From: Synechococcus sp. AG-670-F04
Lineage (GTDB): Bacteria > Cyanobacteriota > Cyanobacteriia > PCC-6307 > Cyanobiaceae
Direction: 5' to 3'
Assembly: GCA_003211515.1 (NCBI GenBank)
Contig: QCSN01000017.1
Coordinates: forward strand, 1 to 35,695
DNA: 35,695 bases
Numbering within the stretch: position 1 is the stretch's first letter; each line of letters opens with the position of its first letter. The notes beneath the pieces are model-generated. The model had not been told where the DNA came from, searched no databases, and saw only the letters and a list, made by a program, of their open reading frames with translations. Positions 26,007 through 34,177 of the stretch are shown piece by piece. The position numbers and the translations under genes are program-made.

Positions 26007-26182
26007 TCCCGCTAAATTGTATTCAATGATGCAATTTCTCCCTCAGTGTGATTGATGTTGCGAAATTCAATGGCCTAGTTGATAAAGGTGTTCGATTGGT
26101 TGACTGGCATATTTACCCATTCCTTCAGCAGTTCCGTTCGACAGAGTCTTCGAAGGAAAATTCATTGCTTTAAAGCGATGAA

Positions 26183-26202
26183 GCGTCATCCGCTTCTGAC
26201 GC
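26183..26202 (+). other. Hairpin upstream of the muramidase gene
   Basis: GCGTCA (26183-26188) and TGACGC (26197-26202) form a perfect six-base stem with an eight-base loop, 22 bases before ATG 26225. It could affect translation of the muramidase or terminate the preceding transcript; there is no T-run. The rest of the 218-base gap shows nothing else. Confidence 0.3.
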
Positions 26203-26224
26203 CCTCCTTGCAAATGTCCTCTGA

Positions 26225-26959
26225 ATGCTCCTTATGGCTATCCAGGTAACGATCGGTCGAATCTCTCTCGTTGCGACCGTCTTCTCTGGACTTCTGCCCA
26301 TCAACCTTGCGATCCAACCAGCGCAGGCAAGCATTCTTCCTCCAGCATCCCGAGCTCAATTGCTGAGCCCGCCCGATGCCGCTCCCTCGCGAGCCCTCCC
26401 CTACATCATCACTCCCGAGCGGCGGGCGATGCTTAACACCATCCGTTTCGCTGAGGGCACCTGGCGAGGCGGCCTCGATGTGGGATATCGCGTCATGTTC
26501 GGTGGTGGCCTGATGCCGAACATGAATCGCCACCCCGATCGAGTGATTTACAGCTCTCGCTACGCCAGTGCGGCAGCTGGGGCCTACCAATTCATGCCGT
26601 TCACCTGGAATCTGGTGCAACGCAGCATTGGTGTGGTGGGATTTGGGCCTGCGGCCCAGGATCAGGGTGCTCTTTTTCTGATCGAGCGTCGCAAAGCCCT
26701 TCCTCTGACTGATGCTGGAAGCCTCACCCCCATCCTGACTGCCAAACTCGCTCCGGAGTGGGCTTCGTTTCCAACCTTGGCGGGTCGCAGCTACTACGGC
26801 CAGCCGGTCAAGAAATACGCCCGGCTTAAATCGTTTTACAACGTCAATCTCCTGGAGCTCCGACGCCTCAGGGATGAGAAAAGGGCTGCGTTGGCCAATT
26901 TGAAAGCTGAGCCTGAGGTCTGCACAGGCTCACGAATTGAATGCGCGACTCAACTCTGA
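26225..26959 (+). CDS. GH104-like muramidase (phage-lysozyme type), exported
   Basis: A 244-residue protein. Residues 1-37 form a signal peptide (hydrophobic ISLVATVFSGLLPINLAI, cleavage near AQA). The catalytic domain begins MLNTIRFAEGTWRGG, with the Glu of FAEGT at about residue 78 as likely general acid, followed by GAYQFMPFTWN and QDQGALFLIERR, both typical of lytic enzymes resembling phage lambda lysozyme. It should cleave peptidoglycan in the periplasm, either for wall turnover or daughter-cell separation. Starts at 26225 and 26234 are both possible. The gene is single and its end overlaps the convergent Psb32-like gene by ten bases. It looks like a domesticated cellular enzyme; no phage genes lie around it. 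Confidence 0.82.
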   Translation: MLLMAIQVTIGRISLVATVFSGLLPINLAIQPAQASILPPASRAQLLSPPDAAPSRALPYIITPERRAMLNTIRFAEGTWRGGLDVGYRVMFGGGLMPNMNRHPDRVIYSSRYASAAAGAYQFMPFTWNLVQRSIGVVGFGPAAQDQGALFLIERRKALPLTDAGSLTPILTAKLAPEWASFPTLAGRSYYGQPVKKYARLKSFYNVNLLELRRLRDEKRAALANLKAEPEVCTGSRIECATQL

Positions 26960-27759
26960 TCAGCATCCGCATTCAGGCGACGACCGACTGTCGCCTGGGC
27001 GATGAGGTAGGCAAGAACTGCACCCCCAAGAAATCCGAGGCTGTTTCTGAGTAGTGGTAAGACGTCCGATGTCCTGGTGATCACGGGCGCGATACCGAAC
27101 ACCCCGAACAGCATCACCCAGAGCGGAGAAAGCAACAGCAACCACGACCAAGCGATGGTCTGATCCTCCTTTCTTGGATACCCAGCAAATCCCGCAATCA
27201 CACCACCAAGAACCGACGTGGTCAACGTCCAAAGCCATTGCTCAAAAGGCAAGCCGGGAACAACCTGACAACCTCCACGTTCAAGGCAGATTTCAACCGC
27301 GTTGAGTGCGTCAAGAATGGCCCCGTCTTCACCATGGTCCTTGACGTAATACTGATTTCCAAAACGGGTCTGTAACTCGACCCAATAGGTCCGTGGCATC
27401 AGGGCGAAAAAAGCATCTCCGACGTTGAAATTCAGCAGGTTTCCGCCCCGAGGGTCGGCGACCAGAAGCAGGCTGCGTTCATCGAGACCCCAAAACTCAC
27501 GCAGAGCGAGGCCTGGTGTGCGTTCGTACTGGGTCAGCACCCGTAATTTCCAGCCTGTGTTTTCCTCAAACTGGTCGAGAGTCTTTTCCAGGCCATCCCG
27601 CTGCGTATCGCTGAACGCGCGAGCCAGGTCGATCACCGGCGTCGGATGGTCGGGCAGAAGGTCGGGATTGTCATAGGCATGCGCTGGAGAAGCAATGCCG
27701 ACACCAATCATCAGAATGAGCAGTCCGGTCCACAGCCTTCGGAATCGATGTGTTGCCAT
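26950..27759 (-). CDS. psb32: TPM-domain protein, Psb32-like photosystem II repair factor
   Basis: A 269-residue protein with a signal peptide (LWTGLLILMIGVGIASPAHA, about residues 9-28). A TPM domain at about 35-155 includes VIDLARAFSDTQRDGLEKTL, the LRVLTQYERTPG strand, and RSLLLVADPRGGNLLNFNVG. The C-terminal third has two or three hydrophobic segments (WLLLLSPLWVMLFGVFGI, LGFLGGAVLAYLIAQ). Proteins of this type (Psb32 in cyanobacteria, TLP18.3 in plants) sit on the lumenal side of the thylakoid and help photosystem II recover from photodamage. The multi-helix tail is longer than the single anchor I expect for Psb32, so the symbol is tentative. Divergent from the methyltransferase gene by 31 bases. 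Confidence 0.78.
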   Translation of the reverse strand: MATHRFRRLWTGLLILMIGVGIASPAHAYDNPDLLPDHPTPVIDLARAFSDTQRDGLEKTLDQFEENTGWKLRVLTQYERTPGLALREFWGLDERSLLLVADPRGGNLLNFNVGDAFFALMPRTYWVELQTRFGNQYYVKDHGEDGAILDALNAVEICLERGGCQVVPGLPFEQWLWTLTTSVLGGVIAGFAGYPRKEDQTIAWSWLLLLSPLWVMLFGVFGIAPVITRTSDVLPLLRNSLGFLGGAVLAYLIAQATVGRRLNADADQS

Positions 27760-27790
27760 GGACCTGCTGCAGTGAAAGGCATTCTCACCA

Positions 27791-28978
27791 ATGGAACCGA
27801 AGGTTGCGGCCTGTCCAGCCTGGTTGGCCCATCATCTGCAACAGGCAGGGGGGGTCGTGACCTTCCGGCAATTCATGGACTGGGTCCTCAACGACCCGGA
27901 CCACGGTTATTACGGGTCTGGTAAAGCCTGCATTGGGCCTCAAGGAGATTTCGTCACCTCTCCTTCGCTTGGCTCAGATTTTGCGGCCTTGCTCGCCAGG
28001 CAACTTGCCGACTGGATCGGTGTCCTTCAGGCCAGGTCAGGCGAAGCGGGGCGTTTATCGATTGTTGATGTCGGCCCTGGAGAGGGGCACTTGGCCGCGG
28101 ATCTGATTGTCGCTCTCGCGGCCTTGATCCCTGATCTCGGTGACGTGATCGAGCTGATCCTTGTGGAGAGGAACCCTGGGATGATGCGGCGCCAGCAACA
28201 GCGTCTTGCTTGCGTTCAGGACATTCCGATCCGCTGGTGCAGTCTGGAAGAGCTCCATGATGCGCCGATCCGTGGCGTGATCCTCGCCCATGAGCTCCTG
28301 GATGCTCTTCCGGTTGATCGGCTGATCCTCCAGCAACAGCAGTTGTGGTTGCAAGGAGTCGCGTTGGACGCCAATGGGGTCCTGAAGCAGCTTGCCTTGC
28401 CTCTTTCAGATGCGCAGCAGCAAAGCATTGAGCTGTTCCAACAGGACCTTGGCGTTCCCCTTCCTCCGGAGAATGCTGAGGATGGCTGGACCAGTGAATG
28501 GCATGTTTCGCTGGAACCCTGGCTTGCTCAGGCTGGTGCGGCCCTCGAGCAGGGAGTCCTGCTGGTGATTGATTACGCCCTCGAGGCCAGGCGGTATTAC
28601 ACCCGTCAGCGCGCTGAGGGAACACTGCTGGCGTACTCCGCTCAGCAGGGCTCAAAGGATTGGCTCCACACACCAGGGCAACAGGATCTGACAGCTCATC
28701 TCTGCATCGAATCACTAACGGCTGCAGCGGTACGCATGGGGTGGACCGCCATCTCAAGCTGCCGTCAAGGGGAAGCCCTGCTGGCACTGGGTCTTGCTGA
28801 GAGATTGCATTCTCTTCAATCGTTGGATCCCAGCCAGCTGGCTACGGCGTTTCAACGGCGCGAGGCCCTGTTGCGATTGGTTGATCCGGCGGGGCTTGGC
28901 GAGTTCCGTTGGTTGCTTTACGGGAAAGAGATTGAGATTGACTTGTTCAAACTTTCAGAGCCTCGAGGGTGCGGCTGA
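27791..28978 (+). CDS. MidA/NDUFAF7-family SAM-dependent methyltransferase
   Basis: A 395-residue protein of the DUF185 (MidA, NDUFAF7) family. Hallmarks are [20 protein letters not shown] near the N-terminus, [20 protein letters not shown], the SAM-binding loop [39 protein letters not shown], and [16 protein letters not shown]. Mitochondrial relatives dimethylate an arginine in a complex I subunit; in cyanobacteria an NDH-1 subunit is a possible target, by inference. No membrane segment or signal. ATG 27791 fits the family start. The last 32 bases overlap the 3' end of aroB on the other strand, an unusually long convergent overlap. Confidence 0.9.
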   Translation: MEPKVAACPAWLAHHLQQAGGVVTFRQFMDWVLNDPDHGYYGSGKACIGPQGDFVTSPSLGSDFAALLARQLADWIGVLQARSGEAGRLSIVDVGPGEGHLAADLIVALAALIPDLGDVIELILVERNPGMMRRQQQRLACVQDIPIRWCSLEELHDAPIRGVILAHELLDALPVDRLILQQQQLWLQGVALDANGVLKQLALPLSDAQQQSIELFQQDLGVPLPPENAEDGWTSEWHVSLEPWLAQAGAALEQGVLLVIDYALEARRYYTRQRAEGTLLAYSAQQGSKDWLHTPGQQDLTAHLCIESLTAAAVRMGWTAISSCRQGEALLALGLAERLHSLQSLDPSQLATAFQRREALLRLVDPAGLGEFRWLLYGKEIEIDLFKLSEPRGCG

Positions 28979-30068
28979 TCTCCTCCTGCGTGATGTCATC
29001 GCGGATTTCAACGGCCCCGATCGTTTTGGGCATCACAAACCGCAAACGGCCATCCCGCACTTTCTTATCTCCCTGGAGGCACTGAAGAACGGCATCCGGT
29101 TCCAGGGATGGCCATCTTGTCGGTAATTGCATCCGCTTGATCAACTGCTGCTGCCGTTCCGCTTCGGCCCGGCTCCAGCTGCCGCGTTGCACAGCCAATT
29201 CTCCGACGGCGACCATGCCGATTGCCACGGCTTCGCCATGCAGCCAGGTGCCGTAACCGCAGAGGGTTTCCACCACATGCCCGAAGGTATGGCCGTAGTT
29301 GAGAATTGCCCTTAAACCACCTTCCTTCTCATCGGCGGCGACCACAGCGGCTTTCGCAGCAGCTGATCGTTCCAGGATTGTTTCGAGGCGATCCCGTCCC
29401 AGTCCTTCGGGATGGTCTGGATGGGGGCACTGTTCCAGCAGTTCAAACAGCTCCGGATCCCCAAGGACTCCGTACTTCACGACTTCTGCCAGTCCAGCTC
29501 GGAACTCCCGGATCGGCAGCGTGGCGAGGGTCGCCGGATCAATCAGCACCAATCTTGGTTGATGAAATGCGCCGATCAGGTTCTTTCCGCCCGGATGGTT
29601 GACGCCAGTTTTGCCTCCGATCGAGGCATCCACCATCGCTAGAAGTGTTGTGGGGACCTGAATCACGCCGATCCCCCGCAACCAAGTCGCGGCTGCAAAG
29701 CCAGTCATGTCACCAACGACACCACCGCCCAGGGCCAGCATCAACGAGCTGCGTTCCAATTTCTGAGCAAAGGCAGCGTCGTGGATTTGGGCAACCGTGG
29801 CGAGGGTTTTCTGATCCTCGCCCGCCTCGATCAGCAGCAACTCAACATCGAAACCAGCCTTTTGAAGAGCGTTCAAACATGCTTCTCCGTAGGGACCGGC
29901 GACGTCTGGATTGCTCACTAACAGAATCTTTCGCCCAGATTGAACCCCGATGCGGAGCAGTGCATCACCGAGCGTTTCAAGGGAACCATCGCCAATGATC
30001 ACCTCGTAGGGATCCTGCTCCAGGGCGACCGCGATCTGGCGATGCTGCAGATTCGGAGCGATGGCCAT
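28947..30068 (-). CDS. aroB: 3-dehydroquinate synthase
   Basis: A 373-residue enzyme that converts DAHP to 3-dehydroquinate in the shikimate pathway, using NAD and a divalent metal. Typical motifs are [10 protein letters not shown] near the start, [47 protein letters not shown], then metal-binding [11 protein letters not shown] and [10 protein letters not shown] prefer ATG 30068 ([11 protein letters not shown]) over 30089, since the seven extra residues are not family-like. The 3' end is antisense to the methyltransferase gene over 32 bases. Its start faces the sugar-permease gene. Confidence 0.95.
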   Translation of the reverse strand: MAIAPNLQHRQIAVALEQDPYEVIIGDGSLETLGDALLRIGVQSGRKILLVSNPDVAGPYGEACLNALQKAGFDVELLLIEAGEDQKTLATVAQIHDAAFAQKLERSSLMLALGGGVVGDMTGFAAATWLRGIGVIQVPTTLLAMVDASIGGKTGVNHPGGKNLIGAFHQPRLVLIDPATLATLPIREFRAGLAEVVKYGVLGDPELFELLEQCPHPDHPEGLGRDRLETILERSAAAKAAVVAADEKEGGLRAILNYGHTFGHVVETLCGYGTWLHGEAVAIGMVAVGELAVQRGSWSRAEAERQQQLIKRMQLPTRWPSLEPDAVLQCLQGDKKVRDGRLRFVMPKTIGAVEIRDDITQEEISRTLEALKV

Positions 30069-30152
30069 GGGTAGGAAGACAATCGTCACAGCCCACTTTG
30101 CCGTTCAGACAGCCGTTGGAGCGGATAAGGTCGGCCAAGGCCGAACATTTTG

Positions 30153-31043
30153 ATGGCGCCCTCACGACAGCTGCGCAACAGCCTTGTGGCTTGGGCTTTT
30201 CTGTTGCCGGCTTTGGTGCTGATCACACTGTCGGTGCTGATCCCTGCTCTGATGGCTCTGGTGATGAGCTTCAGCTCCACGGGCCTGGATGTCAGTGAGC
30301 CGCTTCGCTTTGTGGGGCTGGCCAACATCCGGCGCCTCCTGTCGGATCCAATGGCCTGGAAGGTCAGCACGACCACATTTCTCTATTTATTAGGCGTTGT
30401 GCCGCCGATTGTTCTCGGTTCACTAGCCCTAGCCATTTTGGTGAATCGTCGTTTGCCCGGAATGCATGTTCTGCGGGGAGCGTTTTACACACCGGTTCTT
30501 GTCTCGATCGTTGTTGCAGCGATCGCGTTCCGCTGGCTCTACGCCGAAAACGGATTGATCAACGGCTGGTTGGTTGCCGCGTTCGGAGATTTCATCACAC
30601 CGATCGGATTTTTGACTGCCCCGCAATTGGCTTTGCCGGCAGTGATGCTTGTCACCTTGTGGAAGGGACTCGGTTACTACATGGTGATTTTTCTGGCTGG
30701 TCTCCAGGGCATCCCTGGGGAGTTGTACGAAGCGGCTGAATTGGATTGCAGCGAGGGTTGGCACCAACATGTGGACATCACGCTCCCTCTATTGCGTCCT
30801 TACATCACGCTTGTGGCGGTGGTGTCATCAATCGCGGCCACAAAAGTGTTCGAGGAGGTTTTTCTGATGACCCAGGGTGGCCCGGCCGATTCAACCCGCA
30901 CGATTGTTTACTACGTCTACGACCAAGCCTTTGCAGAGCTTGAAATCAGTTATGCCTGCACCCTTGGGCTGGCTCTCTTTCTGCTCGTCATGCTGTTAAC
31001 CCTGGTTCGCCTCGCCTTCAGCGGTGATCGGGCGCTGATTTGA
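30153..31043 (+). CDS. Sugar ABC transporter permease (MalF/UgpA type), orphan
   Basis: A 296-residue permease with six predicted membrane helices (WAFLLPALVLITLSVLIPAL at about 12-31, then four internal helices and LGLALFLLVMLLTLVRLAF at the end). The cytoplasmic EAA loop is clear: YEAAELDCSEGWHQHVDITL, which docks onto the ATPase. Members import di- or trisaccharides, glycerol-3-phosphate or, in cyanobacteria, compatible solutes such as glucosylglycerol. No binding protein, second permease or ATPase gene lies within the window, and the next gene downstream is purK, so it must pair with proteins encoded elsewhere. ATG 30153 is taken rather than TTG 30150. Confidence 0.88.
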   Translation: MAPSRQLRNSLVAWAFLLPALVLITLSVLIPALMALVMSFSSTGLDVSEPLRFVGLANIRRLLSDPMAWKVSTTTFLYLLGVVPPIVLGSLALAILVNRRLPGMHVLRGAFYTPVLVSIVVAAIAFRWLYAENGLINGWLVAAFGDFITPIGFLTAPQLALPAVMLVTLWKGLGYYMVIFLAGLQGIPGELYEAAELDCSEGWHQHVDITLPLLRPYITLVAVVSSIAATKVFEEVFLMTQGGPADSTRTIVYYVYDQAFAELEISYACTLGLALFLLVMLLTLVRLAFSGDRALI

Positions 31044-31099
31044 CCAGCTGAGGGCCAGGCAGAGTGGCAAGCTTCGGACATCAGCAATCGCCTGACGCG

Positions 31100-32278
31100 A
31101 TGTCCAGCTCTGCCGCCATGATTGGAGTTGTGGGAGGGGGGCAACTGGCGAGAATGCTTGTTCAGGCTGCCAAGGCGCGCCAGGTGGGCGTTGTGGTCCA
31201 AACGGCATCATCCGACGATCCAGCCGCCGAGGGGGCTTGCCGCCTGGTTCATGCTGATTCACGGGATGTGGCGGGAACCCGCGAGCTGGTTCAAGGGTGT
31301 GCGGGTGTCACATTCGAGAATGAATGGGTCAACATTGATGCCCTCATCCCACTGGAACAACAGGGGGTGAGGTTTCGACCGGCCTTGGCAGCTCTTGCGC
31401 CCTTGGTCGACAAGCTTTCGCAGCGCCAGCTGCTCGCTGATCTGAATATTCCCTGCCCAGCCTGGATTCCGCTGAGCCGCGTCTCTCCAGCCCAGCCTGC
31501 CCTACCGACCGGATGGTCGTTCCCGGTGATGGCCAAGGCGTCTCGAGGTGGATACGACGGCAAGGGCACGCTTGTGCTCAACAACGTGGAGGAGCTCGCT
31601 CAGCTCATCCGCAGGGTGACCACTACGGAATGGCTGCTGGAAACCTGGGTGAACTACGACCATGAGCTGGCCCTTGTTGTGAGTCGCGATTCGAAGGGGC
31701 GAATTCATCGCTTTCCCCTGGTGGAGACCCACCAATCCCAACAGATTTGCGACTGGGTTCTGGTTCCAGCACCTGTGTCTCAGTCCGTTGAAGCGCTCGC
31801 ATACAACGTTTCTGCTTCCCTTCTCACCAAGCTGAATTATGTGGGTGTGTTGGCGTTGGAATTCTTTTACGGGCCGGTTGGTTTGCAGGTGAATGAAATT
31901 GCACCTCGAACCCACAATTCAGGTCATTTTTCAATCGATGCATGCAGCAGTAGCCAGTTCGATCAACAGCTCTGCATCGTTGCTGGATTGCCGGTTCCTT
32001 CTCCCCTGATGGTGAGTCAGGGCGCAATGATGATCAACCTGTTGGGATTGGGGGATAACGCCAACCTTTCCCTTGAGAAACGACTCGAGGCCCTGCACCA
32101 GCTGCCAAACGCCCATCTGCACTGGTACGGAAAAACTCCTGAGACACCGGGTCGAAAACTTGGTCATGTGACTGTTCTTCTCGAAGGTTCCGATGCTGCG
32201 TTCCGTACAGAGGAAGCCCTGCGCACATTGCAGACGATCCGCTCGATCTGGCCTGCTGCAGCAGAGAGCAGCGATTAA
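31100..32278 (+). CDS. purK: N5-carboxyaminoimidazole ribonucleotide synthetase
   Basis: A 392-residue ATP-grasp enzyme that uses ATP and bicarbonate to make N5-CAIR from AIR in purine synthesis. The N-terminus has IGVVGGGQLARMLVQAA (nucleotide-binding), then FENEWVN, the ATP-grasp stretch PVMAKASRGGYDGKGTLVL, LETWVNYDHELALVVSR, and the active-site region NEIAPRTHNSGHFSIDAC. ATG 31100 is a better start than 31064, and ATG 31118 is also possible. The TAA stop forms part of the -10 box of the 6S RNA gene that follows. A purK-6S order is, as I recall, conserved in cyanobacteria. Confidence 0.93.
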   Translation: MSSSAAMIGVVGGGQLARMLVQAAKARQVGVVVQTASSDDPAAEGACRLVHADSRDVAGTRELVQGCAGVTFENEWVNIDALIPLEQQGVRFRPALAALAPLVDKLSQRQLLADLNIPCPAWIPLSRVSPAQPALPTGWSFPVMAKASRGGYDGKGTLVLNNVEELAQLIRRVTTTEWLLETWVNYDHELALVVSRDSKGRIHRFPLVETHQSQQICDWVLVPAPVSQSVEALAYNVSASLLTKLNYVGVLALEFFYGPVGLQVNEIAPRTHNSGHFSIDACSSSQFDQQLCIVAGLPVPSPLMVSQGAMMINLLGLGDNANLSLEKRLEALHQLPNAHLHWYGKTPETPGRKLGHVTVLLEGSDAAFRTEEALRTLQTIRSIWPAAAESSD

Positions 32279-32281
32279 ACT
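32276..32281 (+). promoter_or_regulatory. Candidate -10 box of the 6S RNA gene
   Basis: TAAACT overlaps the purK stop codon and lies seven bases before the proposed 6S RNA 5' end at 32288. A matching -35 box inside purK is not obvious, which suits a weak or activator-dependent promoter, or processing from a purK read-through transcript. Confidence 0.4.
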
Positions 32282-32287
32282 TGAGGG

Positions 32288-32470
32288 GAACTGCCATGTT
32301 GGTGACGGCCTCCTTCTAGTGCTCTGATCTGACTCTCTTTCGACTTGGGGAGACTGTCGTGATGGTGCAGTAGACCGGCCTCGTTGCCGGAAACGAATCC
32401 CCACTTTGCCTCCCCTTCTGGTTCATCCAGGTCGACCACAAGGAGGTGCACGGCATGGCGGTTCACCCCA
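32288..32470 (+). ncRNA. ssaA: 6S RNA (6Sa)
   Basis: About 180 bases that fold end-to-end on themselves. AACTGCCATG (32289-32298) pairs with CATGGCGGTT (32454-32463), and CCTCCTT (32309-32315) pairs with AAGGAGG (32440-32446), separated by an unpaired interior loop of 10 and 7 bases. A terminal hairpin CCGGC-CTCGTT-GCCGG lies in the middle third. A long rod with internal bubbles and about 180-190 bases is the hallmark of 6S RNA, which mimics an open promoter and sequesters RNA polymerase holoenzyme. The place directly after purK on the same strand fits the cyanobacterial 6S gene. The exact ends are estimates. The 63-codon minus frame across it is a by-product of this RNA. Confidence 0.85.
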
Positions 32471-32628
32471 TTCCCAGATTCACTGCCCGGAGTGGTGTCT
32501 CAAGACAAGCCATCAGGCCCTCAGGCTCTCAACGAGGTGGCCTTTGCCGCTTGATCACGCTGCGCTCTGCGGATCAGTCTTTTGTCTGTCGCTTGTCGTG
32601 AGTCAGCCAACGCATCAATGCCATTGAG

Positions 32629-32916
32629 ATGGTGAAGTCTTCCTATTCCCTTGGGCCACGGATTCCCTTTCGGTTTTTGCTTTGCGGCTGCAGCGTTGTC
32701 GCGATCGCCATGGAGTTTGGGGCGCGAGGTAACGCTGAATCCTTGCGCGCAGCGCCGGTGGTCTTCCGCGCTGACGACGCTGAAATCTCCTGCCGTGCGC
32801 TCCTGCCGCAGTGTTTCAGGCGCCAGGACTGGGCAGAGCTTTGTCGCAATGAACCGGAGTTGCGAGAAGGGCATCGCGAGTCCTGTGTTCAGGCTCTCGA
32901 TGTGGATCAAAACTGA
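32629..32916 (+). CDS. Small exported hypothetical protein
   Basis: A 95-residue protein with a signal peptide: basic start MVKSSYSLGPRIPFR, hydrophobic FLLCGCSVVAIAME, cleavage around residues 32-37 (GNAES). The mature part has four cysteines (ISCRALLPQC, ELCRNEPELR, RESCVQAL), suggesting two disulfides in the periplasm or lumen. No recognised family. It stands alone, about 160 bases after the 6S RNA, and is convergent with the DUF2103 gene. Confidence 0.65.
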   Translation: MVKSSYSLGPRIPFRFLLCGCSVVAIAMEFGARGNAESLRAAPVVFRADDAEISCRALLPQCFRRQDWAELCRNEPELREGHRESCVQALDVDQN

Positions 32917-32944
32917 ACAGCGTGGAGAACAGGCACTGAATCCC

Positions 32945-33220
32945 TCAGGGACGATGGCGGTTCACGGTCTTTTGGAGCGAGTCGCGGTCTAGTTCCGTCA
33001 CCACAAACACCTCCTGCACTGTGGTACCGCGGCGGGCGACAAGCTTGTATCCCCCTCTGATCGGAATGGAGACCCTCAGCTGGAGTGTTGGACTGCGGCC
33101 CTTCACGCGGCTGATCACGGCCGGAGTAATGGTTTGGATGGCCGATTCGCGCGCAAGGGCCTTCAACCAGGGAATCAATCCCTGGACATACGTGCTGTGG
33201 GTGATTACAACCCGGCCCAA
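32945..33220 (-). CDS. DUF2103 protein, TTG start
   Basis: A 91-residue protein with the DUF2103 pattern: GRVVITHSTYVQGLIPWLK at the start, TITPAVISRVKGRSP in the middle, and LRVSIPIRGGYKLVARRGTT followed by QEVFVVTEL. I recall the family as a small, possibly metal- or nucleic-acid-binding protein common in cyanobacteria; its function is unknown. TTG at 33220 is the only usable start, since an in-frame TAG lies a few codons upstream. No membrane segment. Confidence 0.72.
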   Translation of the reverse strand: MGRVVITHSTYVQGLIPWLKALARESAIQTITPAVISRVKGRSPTLQLRVSIPIRGGYKLVARRGTTVQEVFVVTELDRDSLQKTVNRHRP

Positions 33221-33294
33221 ATCGGTACTAAATCGCTAGTTCTGATCGAAGTTAGCGGTCATGGCTATGTCATGGAGAGCGCCTCACCAAGGTG

Positions 33295-33522
33295 ATGCTT
33301 CGATCCGTTGACGATCTACGCCTGGCCGTCGCCGGTCCACTTGAGGATCGTTGTGGACCTCAGGCAAGGATGCTCACCGTTGAGCTGCATGGCAAGGAAG
33401 TGCGAGGACTTGCCATATGTCCTGGCAGGGTCGTGAAATACGTTCTTGATGCGCGCCAGCGACGGTTCCGAACCATCGACATGCTTCGGATCACTAAAGC
33501 GAACAGGAAACCGGCTGCATGA
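33295..33522 (+). CDS. Small hypothetical protein
   Basis: A 75-residue basic protein (LRSVDDLRLAVAGPLEDRCG, VVKYVLDARQRRFRTIDMLR) with a plausible start at ATG 33295 (GTG 33292 is also in frame). No signal peptide or membrane segment; the pattern suggests a small alpha/beta fold. It converges on clpS with only 20 bases between stops. No family recognised, but the composition is clearly coding. Confidence 0.6.
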   Translation: MLRSVDDLRLAVAGPLEDRCGPQARMLTVELHGKEVRGLAICPGRVVKYVLDARQRRFRTIDMLRITKANRKPAA

Positions 33523-33542
33523 ACTGACGGACATGCCTCTTT

Positions 33543-33839
33543 TCAGCAGCGTTCGATCGGAGCCATGGTGAGTCCTTCAGAAGCAAGTTGTTGGTGGTAA
33601 AGCTCAGCCTGTTCAAGAGGACCACACCACACCTCTGCCGAGCCCTTGCTGTCGACCTGATTGGCCAGTGCCCAGGCCTTTTCTTCACTCATCCCTGGGA
33701 TGATCTTTCTGAGGCAGTCAACCACATGTTGAAAGGTGTTGACGTCATCGTCGAGAACGATCACGCGGGCCTGCGGATAGCGCTGCTCCGTCCTGGCTCT
33801 CTCCAGCAGCGTTGATGAACCAGGGCTGGAGCTGCTCAT
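33543..33839 (-). CDS. clpS: ClpS-family adaptor with substituted N-degron pocket
   Basis: A 98-residue protein aligning with ClpS, the adaptor that hands N-degron proteins to ClpAP/ClpCP. The core is ARVIVLDDDVNTFQHVVDCL (24-43), then GMSEEKAWALANQVDSKGSA and EQAELYHQQLASEGLTM. The first 23 residues form the flexible N-terminal tail that engages the Clp ATPase. In E. coli the alpha-amino group of the substrate is bound by Asn34 and His66. Here the aligned positions are Asp30 and Asp63, so substrate recognition may be altered. Cyanobacteria usually carry two ClpS forms, and this could be the divergent one. The gene is divergent from petN. Confidence 0.85.
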   Translation of the reverse strand: MSSSSPGSSTLLERARTEQRYPQARVIVLDDDVNTFQHVVDCLRKIIPGMSEEKAWALANQVDSKGSAEVWCGPLEQAELYHQQLASEGLTMAPIERC

Positions 33840-33910
33840 GACAGTTGCCGAAGCTGCGCTTTCAACGTCATGACCCTAGGTAAGATCCCATCATTCCATA
33901 GGTCAAGTGC

Positions 33911-34012
33911 ATGTTGTTCACCGTCGCCTGGGCTGCCTTGGCTGCCACCTTTAGTTTTTCGATCGCCATGGTCGTGTGGGGGCGTAATGGTGACGGCACG
34001 CTGAATTTCTGA
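33911..34012 (+). CDS. petN: Cytochrome b6f complex subunit PetN (subunit VIII)
   Basis: A 33-residue protein, short but unmistakable: [20 protein letters not shown] is one membrane helix and [12 protein letters not shown] the conserved C-terminal tail. PetN is one of the four small subunits needed for a stable cytochrome b6f complex, which links plastoquinone to plastocyanin in the thylakoid. ATG 33911 to TGA 34012. A TAAGAT at 33881-33886 is a possible -10. It precedes a 45-residue membrane protein gene by 27 bases. Confidence 0.95.
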   Translation: MLFTVAWAALAATFSFSIAMVVWGRNGDGTLNF

Positions 34013-34039
34013 GTCGACGTTATTTTCCGAAATTCCCCG

Positions 34040-34177
34040 TTGATCGCCTCTCTTCAGCTGAACCAGTCCCTTGCTCTGATTGCGGCGATCCTTCTTGTGT
34101 TTGTTTCCGTCTCAGTCGTCTATCTCTCCGTCGTTGAGTGGCGTGATCGCCGCCGGAGGCAGATCTCAAAGCGTTGA
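34040..34177 (+). CDS. 45-residue single-pass membrane protein
   Basis: From TTG 34040 to TGA 34177 the frame gives a 45-residue protein: a short polar start (IASLQLNQ), one helix SLALIAAILLVFVSVSVVYL, and a strongly basic tail EWRDRRRRQISKR, which predicts the C-terminus in the cytoplasm. The stop overlaps the next gene's TTG start (TTGA at 34174-34177). The position between petN and the downstream gene suggests one operon. It could be a small subunit of a thylakoid complex, but I do not recognise it. Confidence 0.6.
   Translation: MIASLQLNQSLALIAAILLVFVSVSVVYLSVVEWRDRRRRQISKR

Noticed and set aside
27954-28787. 277-residue minus-strand frame
   Set aside because: Antisense shadow of the MidA-type methyltransferase, with Pro/Arg/His-rich composition.
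32275-32466. 63-residue minus-strand frame after purK
   Set aside because: It lies entirely across the self-complementary 6S RNA; the long pairing arms explain why the antisense strand stays open.
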